Shown here piece by piece: positions 8,097 to 16,843 of a stretch of DNA of 24,489 nt (position 1 is the stretch's first letter; every line of letters begins with the position of its first letter). The notes below the pieces were generated by a model. That model did no database searches. It saw only the letters and a list, made by a program, of their open reading frames with translations, and was not told the origin of the DNA. The translations under genes and the position numbers were made by a program. Source of the stretch: a virus. The stretch lies in IMG/VR virus record IMGVR_UViG_3300009481_001952, positions 1 through 24,489 of that record, one strand, 5' to 3'.

Positions 8097-8446
8097 GATG
8101 TAGATGATACCCAGTATCCTGCTGCACCAGCACCAGTTCCTACCCATCTAAACCATCCACCAGCGTTTTGGTCAAGAACTCCAATAGCATTATCAGAATT
8201 ATTTCCATCACGAATAGTGAGTCCTTCATCAGCATCTGCCTCATTTTGTATATATACTTCTGCAAAACCATTTGTTACACCAGTTTCTGAAGTATCTACA
8301 AAGATAAGGTCTAGGTTTCTAGCACTTCCATTTGGATCAACGATTTGCAATTTGTCGCTTGAAGCAGTAATTGTCAAATCAGCATTTCCTGACATAGTAG
8401 TTGTAGTAGTATTAGCACTTTCGTACTGTCTAGTTCCAACTGTCAT
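8084..8446 (-). CDS. Small beta-domain virion protein, 120 aa
   Basis: Thr-rich N-terminus (ANTTTTTMSGNADLTITASS), then DKLQIVDPNGSARNLDLIFVD, VYIQNEADADEGLTIRDG and a Gly/Trp-rich end (GGWFRWVGTGAGAAGYW). The pattern of short beta strands, with an N-E/x-A-D segment followed by a 'L-x-I-R-D' strand, resembles small beta-barrel domains found in phage heads and fibres. It begins with an ATGA overlap with the stop of the zinc-finger-like gene and has a strong GGAGG 6 bases upstream. It lies in the capsid block, three genes after the major capsid protein. A head decoration or fibre-attachment role is an inference. Confidence 0.7.
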   Translation of the reverse strand: MTVGTRQYESANTTTTTMSGNADLTITASSDKLQIVDPNGSARNLDLIFVDTSETGVTNGFAEVYIQNEADADEGLTIRDGNNSDNAIGVLDQNAGGWFRWVGTGAGAAGYWVSSTSGLN

Positions 8447-8892
8447 TTCTGACCTCCATGTTTCTTTTTATGTGCAATGTAATGTCCTACTGTTGTGTAT
8501 TCTTTTTTGCACATTCTATTATTTTTAAACTTGTATTCGCATTTATATAATTTAGAAGAAGGCTCGTTTGCTTCTAACTTAGGGAGCTGCTCGTTAACGC
8601 TTCTATCTTCTGCTTCAACCACAGGGGGAGCAAAGAGAGCATTTTTTTCGATTAACCTAATAACAGCATCATAAGATGCCCTTGCCTTAGTTTTATCCCA
8701 GACAAGTTGTCCATTTCGGCGAGATTGTAAGTAAAAGTAAGCCATATCCACTTGATCTGACCATTCAGGCAAAGGAAGAGTAGCCAAACTATGTTTATCT
8801 AAATACTCTTGCAATATGTCTTTATGATCGGATATCTTTATAGCATCCACTATATCTATCCACATTGACTTAGCTAACTCTTGAGTTACCAT
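8443..8892 (-). CDS. Hypothetical protein with C-terminal C2H2 zinc-finger-like motif, 149 aa
   Basis: Residues 1-88 look helical and acidic/aromatic (MWIDIVDAIKISDHKDILQ, WSDQVDMAYFYLQSRRNGQ, ASYDAVIRLIEKNALF). Residues 89-113 look like a linker. Residues 116-145 carry a zinc-finger-like motif with C118, C128, H141 and H145, i.e. C-x9-C-x12-H-x3-H. An aromatic lies 4 residues after the second Cys (Y132) and a hydrophobic 3 residues before the first His (Y138), as in the classical C2H2 finger half CKKEYTTVGHYIAHKKKH. The first Cys loop is longer than usual. The start overlaps the upstream 131-residue gene by 23 bases. The N-terminal part could fit a head-completion/connector protein, but I do not recognise it. 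Nucleic-acid or protein binding by the finger is inferred. Confidence 0.7.
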   Translation of the reverse strand: MVTQELAKSMWIDIVDAIKISDHKDILQEYLDKHSLATLPLPEWSDQVDMAYFYLQSRRNGQLVWDKTKARASYDAVIRLIEKNALFAPPVVEAEDRSVNEQLPKLEANEPSSKLYKCEYKFKNNRMCKKEYTTVGHYIAHKKKHGGQK

Positions 8893-9265
8893 TACTTCTC
8901 CTTACTCTCTTGCCTCCACGCCTTCTCTTTTTATAATGTCCATTGGTATTACTAGAAATAGCGAGTTTCTTAGCTTTACCAGAAACAAGACGAGCATCTT
9001 CTTTATTTATTACAAATGCTGGAAATGGTTCTCCTATATATTTAAGATTTCCATCTTTTTGAATAATAGATTGTCTTTTAGTTTTAATAAGATATCTATC
9101 AACATCAGATTTTCTAATCCTAAAAGGAGCACCATCCAAACCATCATAAATGATGGTAAATTGTCCTTCCTCTGCAGACAAATCTATTCCACCATAACCA
9201 GTTTGACGTGTTACACGCCTATTAGTTTGGTATTCAAATATGTCTGCATTAGAAGTTGTAGTCAT
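8870..9265 (-). CDS. Hypothetical protein with very basic C-terminal tail, 131 aa
   Basis: The N-terminal ~105 residues are mixed and probably beta-rich (RRVTRQTGYGGIDLS, GQFTIIYDGLDGAPFRIRKS, KYIGEPFPAFVINKEDARLV). The C-terminus turns strongly basic (GHYKKRRRGGKRVRRSNGN), suggesting contact with DNA or RNA, or with an acidic partner. It starts 11 bases after the capsid gene's stop, with a GGTGA element 4 bases before the ATG. Its last 23 bases overlap the next gene. In other phages this position, directly after the major capsid gene, holds decoration or head-completion proteins. I do not recognise the family. Confidence 0.7.
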   Translation of the reverse strand: MTTTSNADIFEYQTNRRVTRQTGYGGIDLSAEEGQFTIIYDGLDGAPFRIRKSDVDRYLIKTKRQSIIQKDGNLKYIGEPFPAFVINKEDARLVSGKAKKLAISSNTNGHYKKRRRGGKRVRRSNGNSRVS

Positions 9266-9276
9266 TTAATCACCGA

Positions 9277-10182
9277 TTATGAGAACGCTGCATCAGTAGC
9301 AGAGTAGAACTCAGCACCCCATGTATCTACGATTTCAAGTTCACCCCAGTTTCCTGTAGTTACTACTTCATTACCTCGTAGTGAGATATCTCTTTCTTCT
9401 TCTGCTGTGATTTCAGTTTCCATAGCTAGAGCTAGAGCTTCTCTTACAAAGATTGCTCCTTTTGAGTCGCCTGATCCATCTCTGGATATTACACCTGACT
9501 CATAAATAGGTACGTTAAATACCGATTCATTTCCTCTATAGTAATTTCTTAATACTTCTGCCGAATATCCGTCTGGAATTGGCTGAGCTGCCATACCTGT
9601 AGATCCACCACCTTGAATACCAGTTGATTCCTGAACAAACCTTCTGATTTGTTCTGGATGGAATACACCATGTGGTGTTCCTGGAGCTGGTCCAAATGCT
9701 GTGTTGTTATCTGTCTTTAGGTATGATATAGCACCAGCAACGTGCAAGAAAGTTCCTGCGTTACCAGCACCTGGAGCTGATACAGAGAATCCATCAAATA
9801 ATGTGATTAGATCACTCTCTAAAAGCCTACCAACAGCGTTACCTTGCACTTCTCCCACATGAGCCATGACACTTTCGTTGTTCTGTCTTACGAGCTTGTC
9901 GGATACAAAAGTAAGAATACCATGCTCTGTTGCAGTAAGGTTTCTTACAGTTACACCTAATTGCTCTGGAACAGAAATGTCTATACCTTCTGCGAGAGCA
10001 GATGCCGTATTTCGACCCCAAATAGGTACGTTAATTTGCTTAACACCTTTTGGAATATCATATCGGCTAACCAACTGGTTAGTTGGTCCTGCAGGTTCAA
10101 TGTTGGCAATAGCGTTTGCTATCATTATCGCACTCATATCTTCTAGACTGGAAGTATCGGATAATGTTAATCCTGTTGCCAT
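9277..10182 (-). CDS. Major capsid protein (HK97-fold type), 301 aa
   Basis: The length, the position directly after a scaffolding-like gene and the composition fit a phage major capsid protein. The N-terminal helix-like segment (SSLEDMSAIMIANAIANIEP) is followed by a typical strand region (LVSRYDIPKGVKQINVPIWG, SALAEGIDISVPEQLGVTV) and a long helix (FVSDKLVRQNNESVMAHVGEV, GRLLESDLITLF). Then come a Gly-rich loop, a P-domain-like segment (HPEQIRRFVQES...YSAEVLRNYYRG) and a C-terminal beta part (IFVREALALAMETEITAEEE, WGELEIVDTWGAEFY). AAGGA lies 8 bases before the ATG. The gene looks richer in G+C than the surrounding genes, as is common for highly expressed capsid genes. The fold assignment rests on pattern and context. 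Confidence 0.85.
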   Translation of the reverse strand: MATGLTLSDTSSLEDMSAIMIANAIANIEPAGPTNQLVSRYDIPKGVKQINVPIWGRNTASALAEGIDISVPEQLGVTVRNLTATEHGILTFVSDKLVRQNNESVMAHVGEVQGNAVGRLLESDLITLFDGFSVSAPGAGNAGTFLHVAGAISYLKTDNNTAFGPAPGTPHGVFHPEQIRRFVQESTGIQGGGSTGMAAQPIPDGYSAEVLRNYYRGNESVFNVPIYESGVISRDGSGDSKGAIFVREALALAMETEITAEEERDISLRGNEVVTTGNWGELEIVDTWGAEFYSATDAAFS

Positions 10183-10193
10183 AATTTATTTCC

Positions 10194-10967
10194 TTATATT
10201 TCTTTTTTAAGTTTGTTAAAAGTTTGTACGTTTATTTCACCTTTTGAAAAAGCTCTTGCTAAATCAACTTGTGAATTATACATTTTTTTAGCTGTAGAAG
10301 GAGCACCTTGAGTAGTAGGTGGAACATTAGATGTAGTATTAGGTTTATTAGTAGGTTTTGCAACCTGTAATTCACTAATATTTTTAGTAGCTAATGCTAC
10401 AGATTCATCATAGCCCATTTGAGCATTCCATCCTTTCCACACAGATTGATCTCTTGCAGTTACATTTGCACCTAAGTTTTTAGCAACATTACTTATCGTT
10501 GCTTCCAAAGATACAAGCTGTTCCTGTGATAAAGCACTATTAGGAGCATTATCAGCAACTTGTTTAAACTCTCTTAAAAGCTCTAGCCCTTCTTGCATTT
10601 CTGCTTGTTGTTCTTCAGCCTTTCTTTGAGCTCGTCTTTGCCTAAATACTTCTTTAGTATCTTCATCTAAAAGATCCTCAAAATCCTGCACTACAGTATT
10701 TATTTCATTTTCAGCTTTATCTTGAACTTCTTTTATTTTTTGCTGGGTTACGTTTTGGGCTCTACCTTGAGCTTGGTCAAACACAGCTTTCCGTTCAGTA
10801 GCCATTTCTTCAAATACTGATTTTGCTTCTTCCTTAGTTAAATAAGAAGAATCAGAACTTTGTACTGCTTCTTTAACAGCATCTTTAGCTTGGTTGCTAA
10901 TATCATCATTAGCCGTAGCTTCATTAGCTCCCTTGTTTTGTTCCGTAGAACTATCATTAGTAGTCAT
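10194..10967 (-). CDS. Scaffolding-like protein, 257 aa
   Basis: The protein is hydrophilic, helical and rich in Glu/Gln/Asn. A disordered N-terminus (TEQNKGANEATANDD) leads into a long charged coiled-coil region (residues ~35-135, e.g. EEAKSVFEEMATERKAVFD and FRQRRAQRKAEEQQAEMQEG). A Pro/Thr/Asn-rich linker follows, then a short basic C-terminal helix (DLARAFSKGEINVQTFNKLKKEI), the usual arrangement for capsid-binding scaffold tails. It directly precedes the major capsid gene with an 11-base gap. I chose ATG at 10967, which has GAGG 9 bases upstream. An in-frame GTG at 10982 would add five residues but lacks a ribosome site. No protease domain is seen. Scaffolding is inferred from layout and context. 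Confidence 0.75.
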   Translation of the reverse strand: MTTNDSSTEQNKGANEATANDDISNQAKDAVKEAVQSSDSSYLTKEEAKSVFEEMATERKAVFDQAQGRAQNVTQQKIKEVQDKAENEINTVVQDFEDLLDEDTKEVFRQRRAQRKAEEQQAEMQEGLELLREFKQVADNAPNSALSQEQLVSLEATISNVAKNLGANVTARDQSVWKGWNAQMGYDESVALATKNISELQVAKPTNKPNTTSNVPPTTQGAPSTAKKMYNSQVDLARAFSKGEINVQTFNKLKKEI

Positions 10968-11004
10968 TAGCCTTAGCCTCACTTACTTAATGTTTATTAT
11001 TTAC

Positions 11005-11034
11005 ATATTAAACCTAGACCTAATCTTCTGTAAA
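11005..11034 (-). promoter_or_regulatory. Candidate promoter for the scaffold/capsid block
   Basis: On the minus strand TTTACA (11034-11029, 5/6 to TTGACA) lies 18 bases before TAATAT (11010-11005, 4/6). It overlaps the end of the giant 1940-residue gene and lies about 38-65 bases upstream of the scaffold start, in a 52-base gap. A dedicated promoter ahead of capsid genes is biologically sensible, but the match is modest in AT-rich DNA. Confidence 0.3.
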
Positions 11035-14000
11035 GGTAGGTAGGTAGGTCTGCATAGGAAAAGGCATACCTAGTTCACCTTTCCTAAAGTCAAATCTATT
11101 ATAAGGATGTTTTAAGGTATTAGTTTTACCTATACCAAATCTATATAAGAAAGCATCTAATTCTGGATCAGTTTGCCTAAGAATTTCTCTAGCTTTTCTC
11201 ATATCTCTAAGTAATATCTTAATATAAGGAGATTGTTTTTCTATATCTGCTCTAATTTGAAAGCTAGTAGCATTCTTCCATTCTTTATATGCTTCTTTAG
11301 ATTGTTCTCCATGAAAATCTAATGTCTGCTCTTCTACTTGACGATAATAAGTATCTAAATATTTTTTTCTACCTGCTAGATACTCTAGGTATAAAGGATG
11401 AGAGCCTTCGCCTATCTTAGGTATATCAAACCTAGAATCTATGTATTCCATAACTTCAGGACCTACTCTTTCTTCAAATTCTGCTACTTCTGCATTTCTA
11501 GCATCCCAATCTACAAATTCACTATCTGAACTACCTAAGCCTAAATCTACTAATTCATTAGGTAATAAAGAATGAGTTGTGTCATCAGTAATTATTCTCA
11601 TATATTCGTCATAAAAGAAATCACCTACATTATCTATATCTTCAAGTTTTCTATATTCTAGGTTTTCATATATAGGTTGATATAATGAATTTTCTTTTAA
11701 TCTTCTAAATGCCATTCTTTTTTGGTGGTTAGCATCTTTTATTAAGTTAATATATTGTGGTAAATCTATTTGATTATCTTGTACTGCTATATCTAATGCA
11801 GTTAATTGTTCATCCCATGTACCTTTTATTAAATCTATTTCATCATACCAGTCAGGTAAAACTTCTTGAGCTAATGTTCCAAAAGGACTCTTTTTTCGTT
11901 CACTAAATATTCTTTCTTGTTCTGCTGCTATATCATCAGCAGTACCTGCATTTGCTATTTCAATTTCTTCTTTTTGTAATACAGATAAATCTTCCCAGTT
12001 AACACCATGAACACGTTGAGCTTCCTGATCTTGAAGTTCTTGTAATACTTCCCAATCAGTAGTTTCCCTAGCATTCATTCCTCCAAATTCAGAAATTGCT
12101 CCTAATGGATTAACGCTACCCTGTAAAAATCCTGTTTCAAACCAAAATGGAGCTAATTGTGATCCTATATGCTTACTTATATCTACAGGAGTTTCTAAAG
12201 GCTCTCCAATAAAATCATGTCCTTGTTGTAAATCCCATGCAAGACCTGATATAGGAGAAGTTCTTCCCCTTAACCAACTAACTATAGGATTTCTTAATAA
12301 ATTAGCTGTTGTTCCTCTAGGTTCTTCTGATTGTAATAATAATGGAGAATCAGCTTTATCTCCTCTAAATGCAGGATCACCTAATATATTACCAGTAAGC
12401 TTTAGTGCTGATAACCAAAAAGAACCTGGACCAACAAAATTATCTCCTACTTTTAATTTCATAAATTTACCACCATCTCCACCTTCAGATGTAGGTCTAG
12501 GATCTAAATATAATTGAGACCTTTCTGATTCTGGAACACCTCTAGCTGCTTCTTGTATATTCATTGCTGTAACTGTTCCTGCATATATAGTTGTTCCAGC
12601 ACTCAACATTTTTAAAAGAGTATCTCTAGCCATTTCTCCTTGAATACCATTTTTTCCACCTAATAAAACATCTGTTATTACAGACATACTAGCTCTAGTA
12701 TATCTAGGTGAAAAGAACATAAAGGCTCTTTCTAAAGCTATACTTTCTCTATTTGCACCTAATGCCCTAGAGTCAAATGCTCCAGTCATTTTATTAACTA
12801 AATCAGATAATTGTTGCATAGCTAATTCTTTATCTGTTCCTGCTACTGCAGCTTTTTTTAATGCTGTTTTTTCAAGTGCTTCAAATAATTCTATTCTTGC
12901 CATATCTCCAAAAGTATCAAAAGCATCATTGAACCTTTCAGCTGCTTTACCTATACCAAATCCTACCTCAAGACCTTCTTGTGCCCTTTCTTTAGCAGTA
13001 GCACCATATATTCCTGTTTTTGCTGTAGCTTCATCAAATCTTGAAAAGGTTTTAGGTATCCATTCTCCTTTTCTTAATGCAGCATAATAGTCTAACCCTT
13101 CTCCAGATACATTTGCCCCAGAATCTATCATTCGTTGTATAACATCACGTTTTTGAGCATAAAAAGATGCTATAGACTCCTTTCCTTGAAAGAATACTTT
13201 ATAGTGATTTCCAGTAGCTCTTGCCCATCTTGCAGGACTTGTAAAAAATAATGGTAAACCTTGTATTACAGGAGCACCTAAGTCAAATGCTGTTTTAAAT
13301 ACTCTTAATACATCTCCCATTTTCCCTAAACTTTCAAGTGCTTCAAATTTCTTTGCTCCAGTTCCCAAAAATGCTTCTACTCCCTTTTTAGTAGCTGGGT
13401 CAAAAAAGTAATTTTCAAGTTCTTTTGTATATATTCCATTTTTAATAGATATGTTTTCTAACTGCTCATGTCTTTTAAGGTCTGTGCCGAAGAATTTTTT
13501 AGCTTGTTCATTTTTACCAAGTTTTACATTAGGATCTACTAATCTACCTTTACCTTCTAAAGTTTCCTTATAATTTATAATTGATTTTTCTAATGCTTCA
13601 CTTTGATTATCTAAATTCTTAACTATTTGATCAAACTCTTTATTAATAGAATTAATACCTTCTGTTACATTATTTGCAAATGTAGGATCTTCTTGATATT
13701 CACGCAAAAGCCTTCTTAAAGGTTTAGGGTATTTATCCATAAGAGCATCAAATTCTACTTTATAAAAAGCACCATCTTTATTTCTTATATTTTTTAATAA
13801 TTTTCGAGATGTTTTAGAATCATTTTGTAATAACCCTAAAGTACGAATTAATTGATCATTACTATTTATAGTATTATTTGCATTATTAATAATTTTTTCT
13901 AAACTTTCTTCTAAATCACTTCTTAATGTTGCTCTTAATCCTGAATCTGTAGAAGTTTTAGTATAGCTTTCTTGATATCTTGCTAGGCGATCATAAAATT

Positions 14001-16842
14001 CTCTATTTGTAGTTCGATTAAAAACTCCTACTCCACCACGACTTTTTTTCAAACCATCTATTCTTCCAATAATTTCGTTTAATTTATTTTCTCCTACAGT
14101 AACCCTTTTTTTAATTAAATAATCTCTATCATATTTTTTAATTAATTTATGAAAACCATCATTTGCATTTGCTATTTGATTTTTAATAGTATTCAAATCT
14201 TCTAAAGCACCACCTGTTAATAAATTTTTATTAGCTAAATCTTCTAATTCTTTACCAAAAGAAGATAATAGACCGTCATAAGTAACCACTCCTTCTGTAG
14301 TTACTGTTCTATTTCCTATTAATTTTCTTAAATCTGTTATAGTTTCAGGAAATTTAAACTTACCTTCTATTTTGCCTGATTTAGGTGAAATCAAACTTTT
14401 ATATTTACTATCTTCAAATAAATGTATATTTGTATCTGTTTTCCTATAAAGGATTTCTTTAATTTTTTTACTGTAACCAGGATTTTGTTGAAGAAATTTA
14501 CCTTCAAAAGGAACTAAAACTGGTTCAAAAAAACTAAAATCTTGACTTCTTGTAAAACTTTTTACATCTTTTTTCCATGCTGAAAGTGAAGGTCGTTTAG
14601 CTATTTTTAAACTATTTCGTAAACTTTCTGCTATATCTAATTGTTCTCTATAATCTATATCTAAATTACTAGCCATTTTTCTGGCATTTTCTAAATTACG
14701 AGCTCTTTGTTTAATTGGACCATTTAAAGCTTCATCCATTTTATCTAAAGAAGGAAGAATCTCATTTAGTTGTGGGTCTGCAACAGTTTTTTGAATTAAT
14801 CTTTGTAAATCATCTGCATAAGGAGCACCTCTAATAACTGATTTAGGGGTTAATTTAGTTATATGTTTTTTAAAATTATCAACTGTATTTTTTAACCCTG
14901 CTCTTTTCATCCTAAGTTCAGCTATTTCTGATGAGGCGTTATAACTTTTTAACCCTATACCCTTTAATCTATTTGTAAGTTTGGTATCATTTATTCTTTG
15001 TAAAATTTCTCCACTTTTTATATCAAAAGATGCAACTGGGTTAAGATAACTAACCTTCATTTCAGCAGCATCATCTAATGTTTTTATAGACCAATCATCA
15101 TCTAATAAAGATTTAAAGTTTTTATCTATATCATTTAAGTCAGGAGTACGAAAAATTCTTTTCTTTTCTGCTCCAATTTTAGTAAAAGCTACCCTTCCTC
15201 TGTGCATTTGTCTATCTTGTATACTATCTACTACTCTACCTATATATCTTCTACCAGCTTTTAATGTATCTAATTCATAAGAAAGAGAACCTTTCTTTAG
15301 TATTGTTTTCAAACCTATATCTTCTGGTTTTAAAATTCCATTTTCAACTAAATGATAAGCGTGTTCTCCCCAAGCATTTATAATTTCTTTAAGGCTACCT
15401 TGTTGTTTTTTATTTGCTTTAAGCCAACTTGCAGCATTACCAGCATCATCAAAAGCATTTTCTAAAAATGTATGCCAATCTTTTAATTGTTCTCTTGCTT
15501 TAGTTGCATTTTTACCAAATTTTGTTTTTAAACTTCTAGGTTTTATAAAATCTCTAAATATATCACCTTCATCTATTCTTTTAGAATTAATACCTAATTC
15601 TGTAAATCTACTACTATATTGCCTAACAGCATGAGCAACCAAGCTTTTATTTTCAACTTCGCTTATTCCATGAAGAAGTAAAGCTCTACCAGATTTAGAT
15701 TGATTTTGGACAATAGAGGCATCAGCCCATCCCCAAATCCATCTTAAAGGAGCTAAAATCTTACTTTCAGTAGCCCCAACCCATTGTCCTGCTGCTTTTA
15801 AGTCTGATATAGAATTAGGATCATTCATTCTTCTTAATTTAGCAAAATCAGATTTTCCACTTTGTAAATATTTTTTTGATGTTTTAAATAAAGGAGCTCT
15901 ATAGGCTTCTTTAGCACCAGTCTTAAAGCTTTTAGCTACTTCATTATCTGAAAGAAATTGAGATATAGTTCTTTCGTCTAATCCTTCTTCTCCTTTTTCT
16001 AACCAATCAAAAAATTTATCTGTTAATTGTTTTTGTCTTTTTTGGTCTTGACCTTTAAATACAGTTTGTTTAACAGTATTTTTAGTTTGTTTTAACCAAT
16101 ATTGTCTTGGCATTGTAATAGTTTCTTCTCTAGTAATACCTATACCTTTAACAAATTTAGGATAAGGTGCTTTAGCTAATGCTTTTCTTCCTGCTTTAGC
16201 TGCTGTTTTTACTCCAACTTTTACTCCAGCACCAGCACCCCAAAATACAAAGTTGGTAGGATCTGATGCTAGTTCTATGCCAAATTTAAGTGGATCTACT
16301 TCCCATCCAAAAATACTACCCTTAGCATAATCTGTTTCTCTCCAAGCAGCCCTAGAAGATAACGTATTAGCTTCTTTTTGCGTTTTACCTGATTTTAAAT
16401 ATTCTCTTTCGTATCTTTTTTTCTTTCTAGCTAATTCTCTGCCAAATCTAGGGTTTACGGCTTTAGCAATTCCAGTTATAGGGTTTAATCCAGATGCTGA
16501 TGCTGATACAGTCCAATCATCCCATTTTTGCATTGCTTTCATAAACCAATTAGCATCCTTTTCTCTAGCTATAGGATTTGGATTATTAGCATTAGCTTGA
16601 GCTACAATAATGTCTGCTTGTGCACCAGTAGGTAAACTAGGAGTATCAAACTTATTAAAGTCCATAGGAGTAAACTGTGGTTTAGTCATTATTTGTTGTC
16701 TAACCCTATTAGCTTGATCTCTTAACATTTGATCTTCTAGCTTTTGCCTTTGCCTTCTAGTTAAGTAATAAGTAGACCTAGTAATAGCATTTGATCTATC
16801 ATCTCTACTATAAGGATTTTGATTATCAAAAGGTCCAGCCAT
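11020..16842 (-). CDS. Giant 1940-aa phage protein, probable internal/ejection protein
   Basis: It is very long, Lys/Asn/Glu-rich and largely helical. The N-terminus is polar (DRSNAITRSTYYLTRRQRQK). Residues about 193-215 hold a Gly-rich hydrophobic segment, SDPTNFVFWGAGAGVKVGVK. A long central part (about 300-1150) is lysine-rich with many heptad-like helices. Residues ~1374-1386 carry FMFFSPRYTRASMSV, followed by a second hydrophobic stretch (LLKMLSAGTTIYAGTVTAMN, ~1408-1430). Residues ~1515-1550 carry RNPIVSWLRGRTSPISGLAW and then D-x3-G-x2-F-x-G-E-P-L. This C-terminal signature recurs in very large phage virion proteins that I cannot assign to a named family. I see no lysozyme, transglycosylase, protease or polymerase active site. 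It follows the 1029-residue gene with a one-base gap and precedes the scaffold. A packaged DNA-ejection protein is the best inference; a displaced tape-measure-like protein is the alternative. Confidence 0.75.
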   Translation of the reverse strand: MAGPFDNQNPYSRDDRSNAITRSTYYLTRRQRQKLEDQMLRDQANRVRQQIMTKPQFTPMDFNKFDTPSLPTGAQADIIVAQANANNPNPIAREKDANWFMKAMQKWDDWTVSASASGLNPITGIAKAVNPRFGRELARKKKRYEREYLKSGKTQKEANTLSSRAAWRETDYAKGSIFGWEVDPLKFGIELASDPTNFVFWGAGAGVKVGVKTAAKAGRKALAKAPYPKFVKGIGITREETITMPRQYWLKQTKNTVKQTVFKGQDQKRQKQLTDKFFDWLEKGEEGLDERTISQFLSDNEVAKSFKTGAKEAYRAPLFKTSKKYLQSGKSDFAKLRRMNDPNSISDLKAAGQWVGATESKILAPLRWIWGWADASIVQNQSKSGRALLLHGISEVENKSLVAHAVRQYSSRFTELGINSKRIDEGDIFRDFIKPRSLKTKFGKNATKAREQLKDWHTFLENAFDDAGNAASWLKANKKQQGSLKEIINAWGEHAYHLVENGILKPEDIGLKTILKKGSLSYELDTLKAGRRYIGRVVDSIQDRQMHRGRVAFTKIGAEKKRIFRTPDLNDIDKNFKSLLDDDWSIKTLDDAAEMKVSYLNPVASFDIKSGEILQRINDTKLTNRLKGIGLKSYNASSEIAELRMKRAGLKNTVDNFKKHITKLTPKSVIRGAPYADDLQRLIQKTVADPQLNEILPSLDKMDEALNGPIKQRARNLENARKMASNLDIDYREQLDIAESLRNSLKIAKRPSLSAWKKDVKSFTRSQDFSFFEPVLVPFEGKFLQQNPGYSKKIKEILYRKTDTNIHLFEDSKYKSLISPKSGKIEGKFKFPETITDLRKLIGNRTVTTEGVVTYDGLLSSFGKELEDLANKNLLTGGALEDLNTIKNQIANANDGFHKLIKKYDRDYLIKKRVTVGENKLNEIIGRIDGLKKSRGGVGVFNRTTNREFYDRLARYQESYTKTSTDSGLRATLRSDLEESLEKIINNANNTINSNDQLIRTLGLLQNDSKTSRKLLKNIRNKDGAFYKVEFDALMDKYPKPLRRLLREYQEDPTFANNVTEGINSINKEFDQIVKNLDNQSEALEKSIINYKETLEGKGRLVDPNVKLGKNEQAKKFFGTDLKRHEQLENISIKNGIYTKELENYFFDPATKKGVEAFLGTGAKKFEALESLGKMGDVLRVFKTAFDLGAPVIQGLPLFFTSPARWARATGNHYKVFFQGKESIASFYAQKRDVIQRMIDSGANVSGEGLDYYAALRKGEWIPKTFSRFDEATAKTGIYGATAKERAQEGLEVGFGIGKAAERFNDAFDTFGDMARIELFEALEKTALKKAAVAGTDKELAMQQLSDLVNKMTGAFDSRALGANRESIALERAFMFFSPRYTRASMSVITDVLLGGKNGIQGEMARDTLLKMLSAGTTIYAGTVTAMNIQEAARGVPESERSQLYLDPRPTSEGGDGGKFMKLKVGDNFVGPGSFWLSALKLTGNILGDPAFRGDKADSPLLLQSEEPRGTTANLLRNPIVSWLRGRTSPISGLAWDLQQGHDFIGEPLETPVDISKHIGSQLAPFWFETGFLQGSVNPLGAISEFGGMNARETTDWEVLQELQDQEAQRVHGVNWEDLSVLQKEEIEIANAGTADDIAAEQERIFSERKKSPFGTLAQEVLPDWYDEIDLIKGTWDEQLTALDIAVQDNQIDLPQYINLIKDANHQKRMAFRRLKENSLYQPIYENLEYRKLEDIDNVGDFFYDEYMRIITDDTTHSLLPNELVDLGLGSSDSEFVDWDARNAEVAEFEERVGPEVMEYIDSRFDIPKIGEGSHPLYLEYLAGRKKYLDTYYRQVEEQTLDFHGEQSKEAYKEWKNATSFQIRADIEKQSPYIKILLRDMRKAREILRQTDPELDAFLYRFGIGKTNTLKHPYNRFDFRKGELGMPFPMQTYLPTFTED

Positions 16843-16843
16843 A

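Noticed and set aside
8936-9307. Plus-strand 123-codon ORF opposite the 131-residue gene and capsid end
   Set aside because: It is antisense to genes with good context. It has low-complexity Ile/Phe/Ser content and no supporting start signal.
9839-10021. Minus-strand 60-codon ORF inside the capsid gene
   Set aside because: It is an alternative frame of the capsid gene, Cys/Arg-rich and without a ribosome site.
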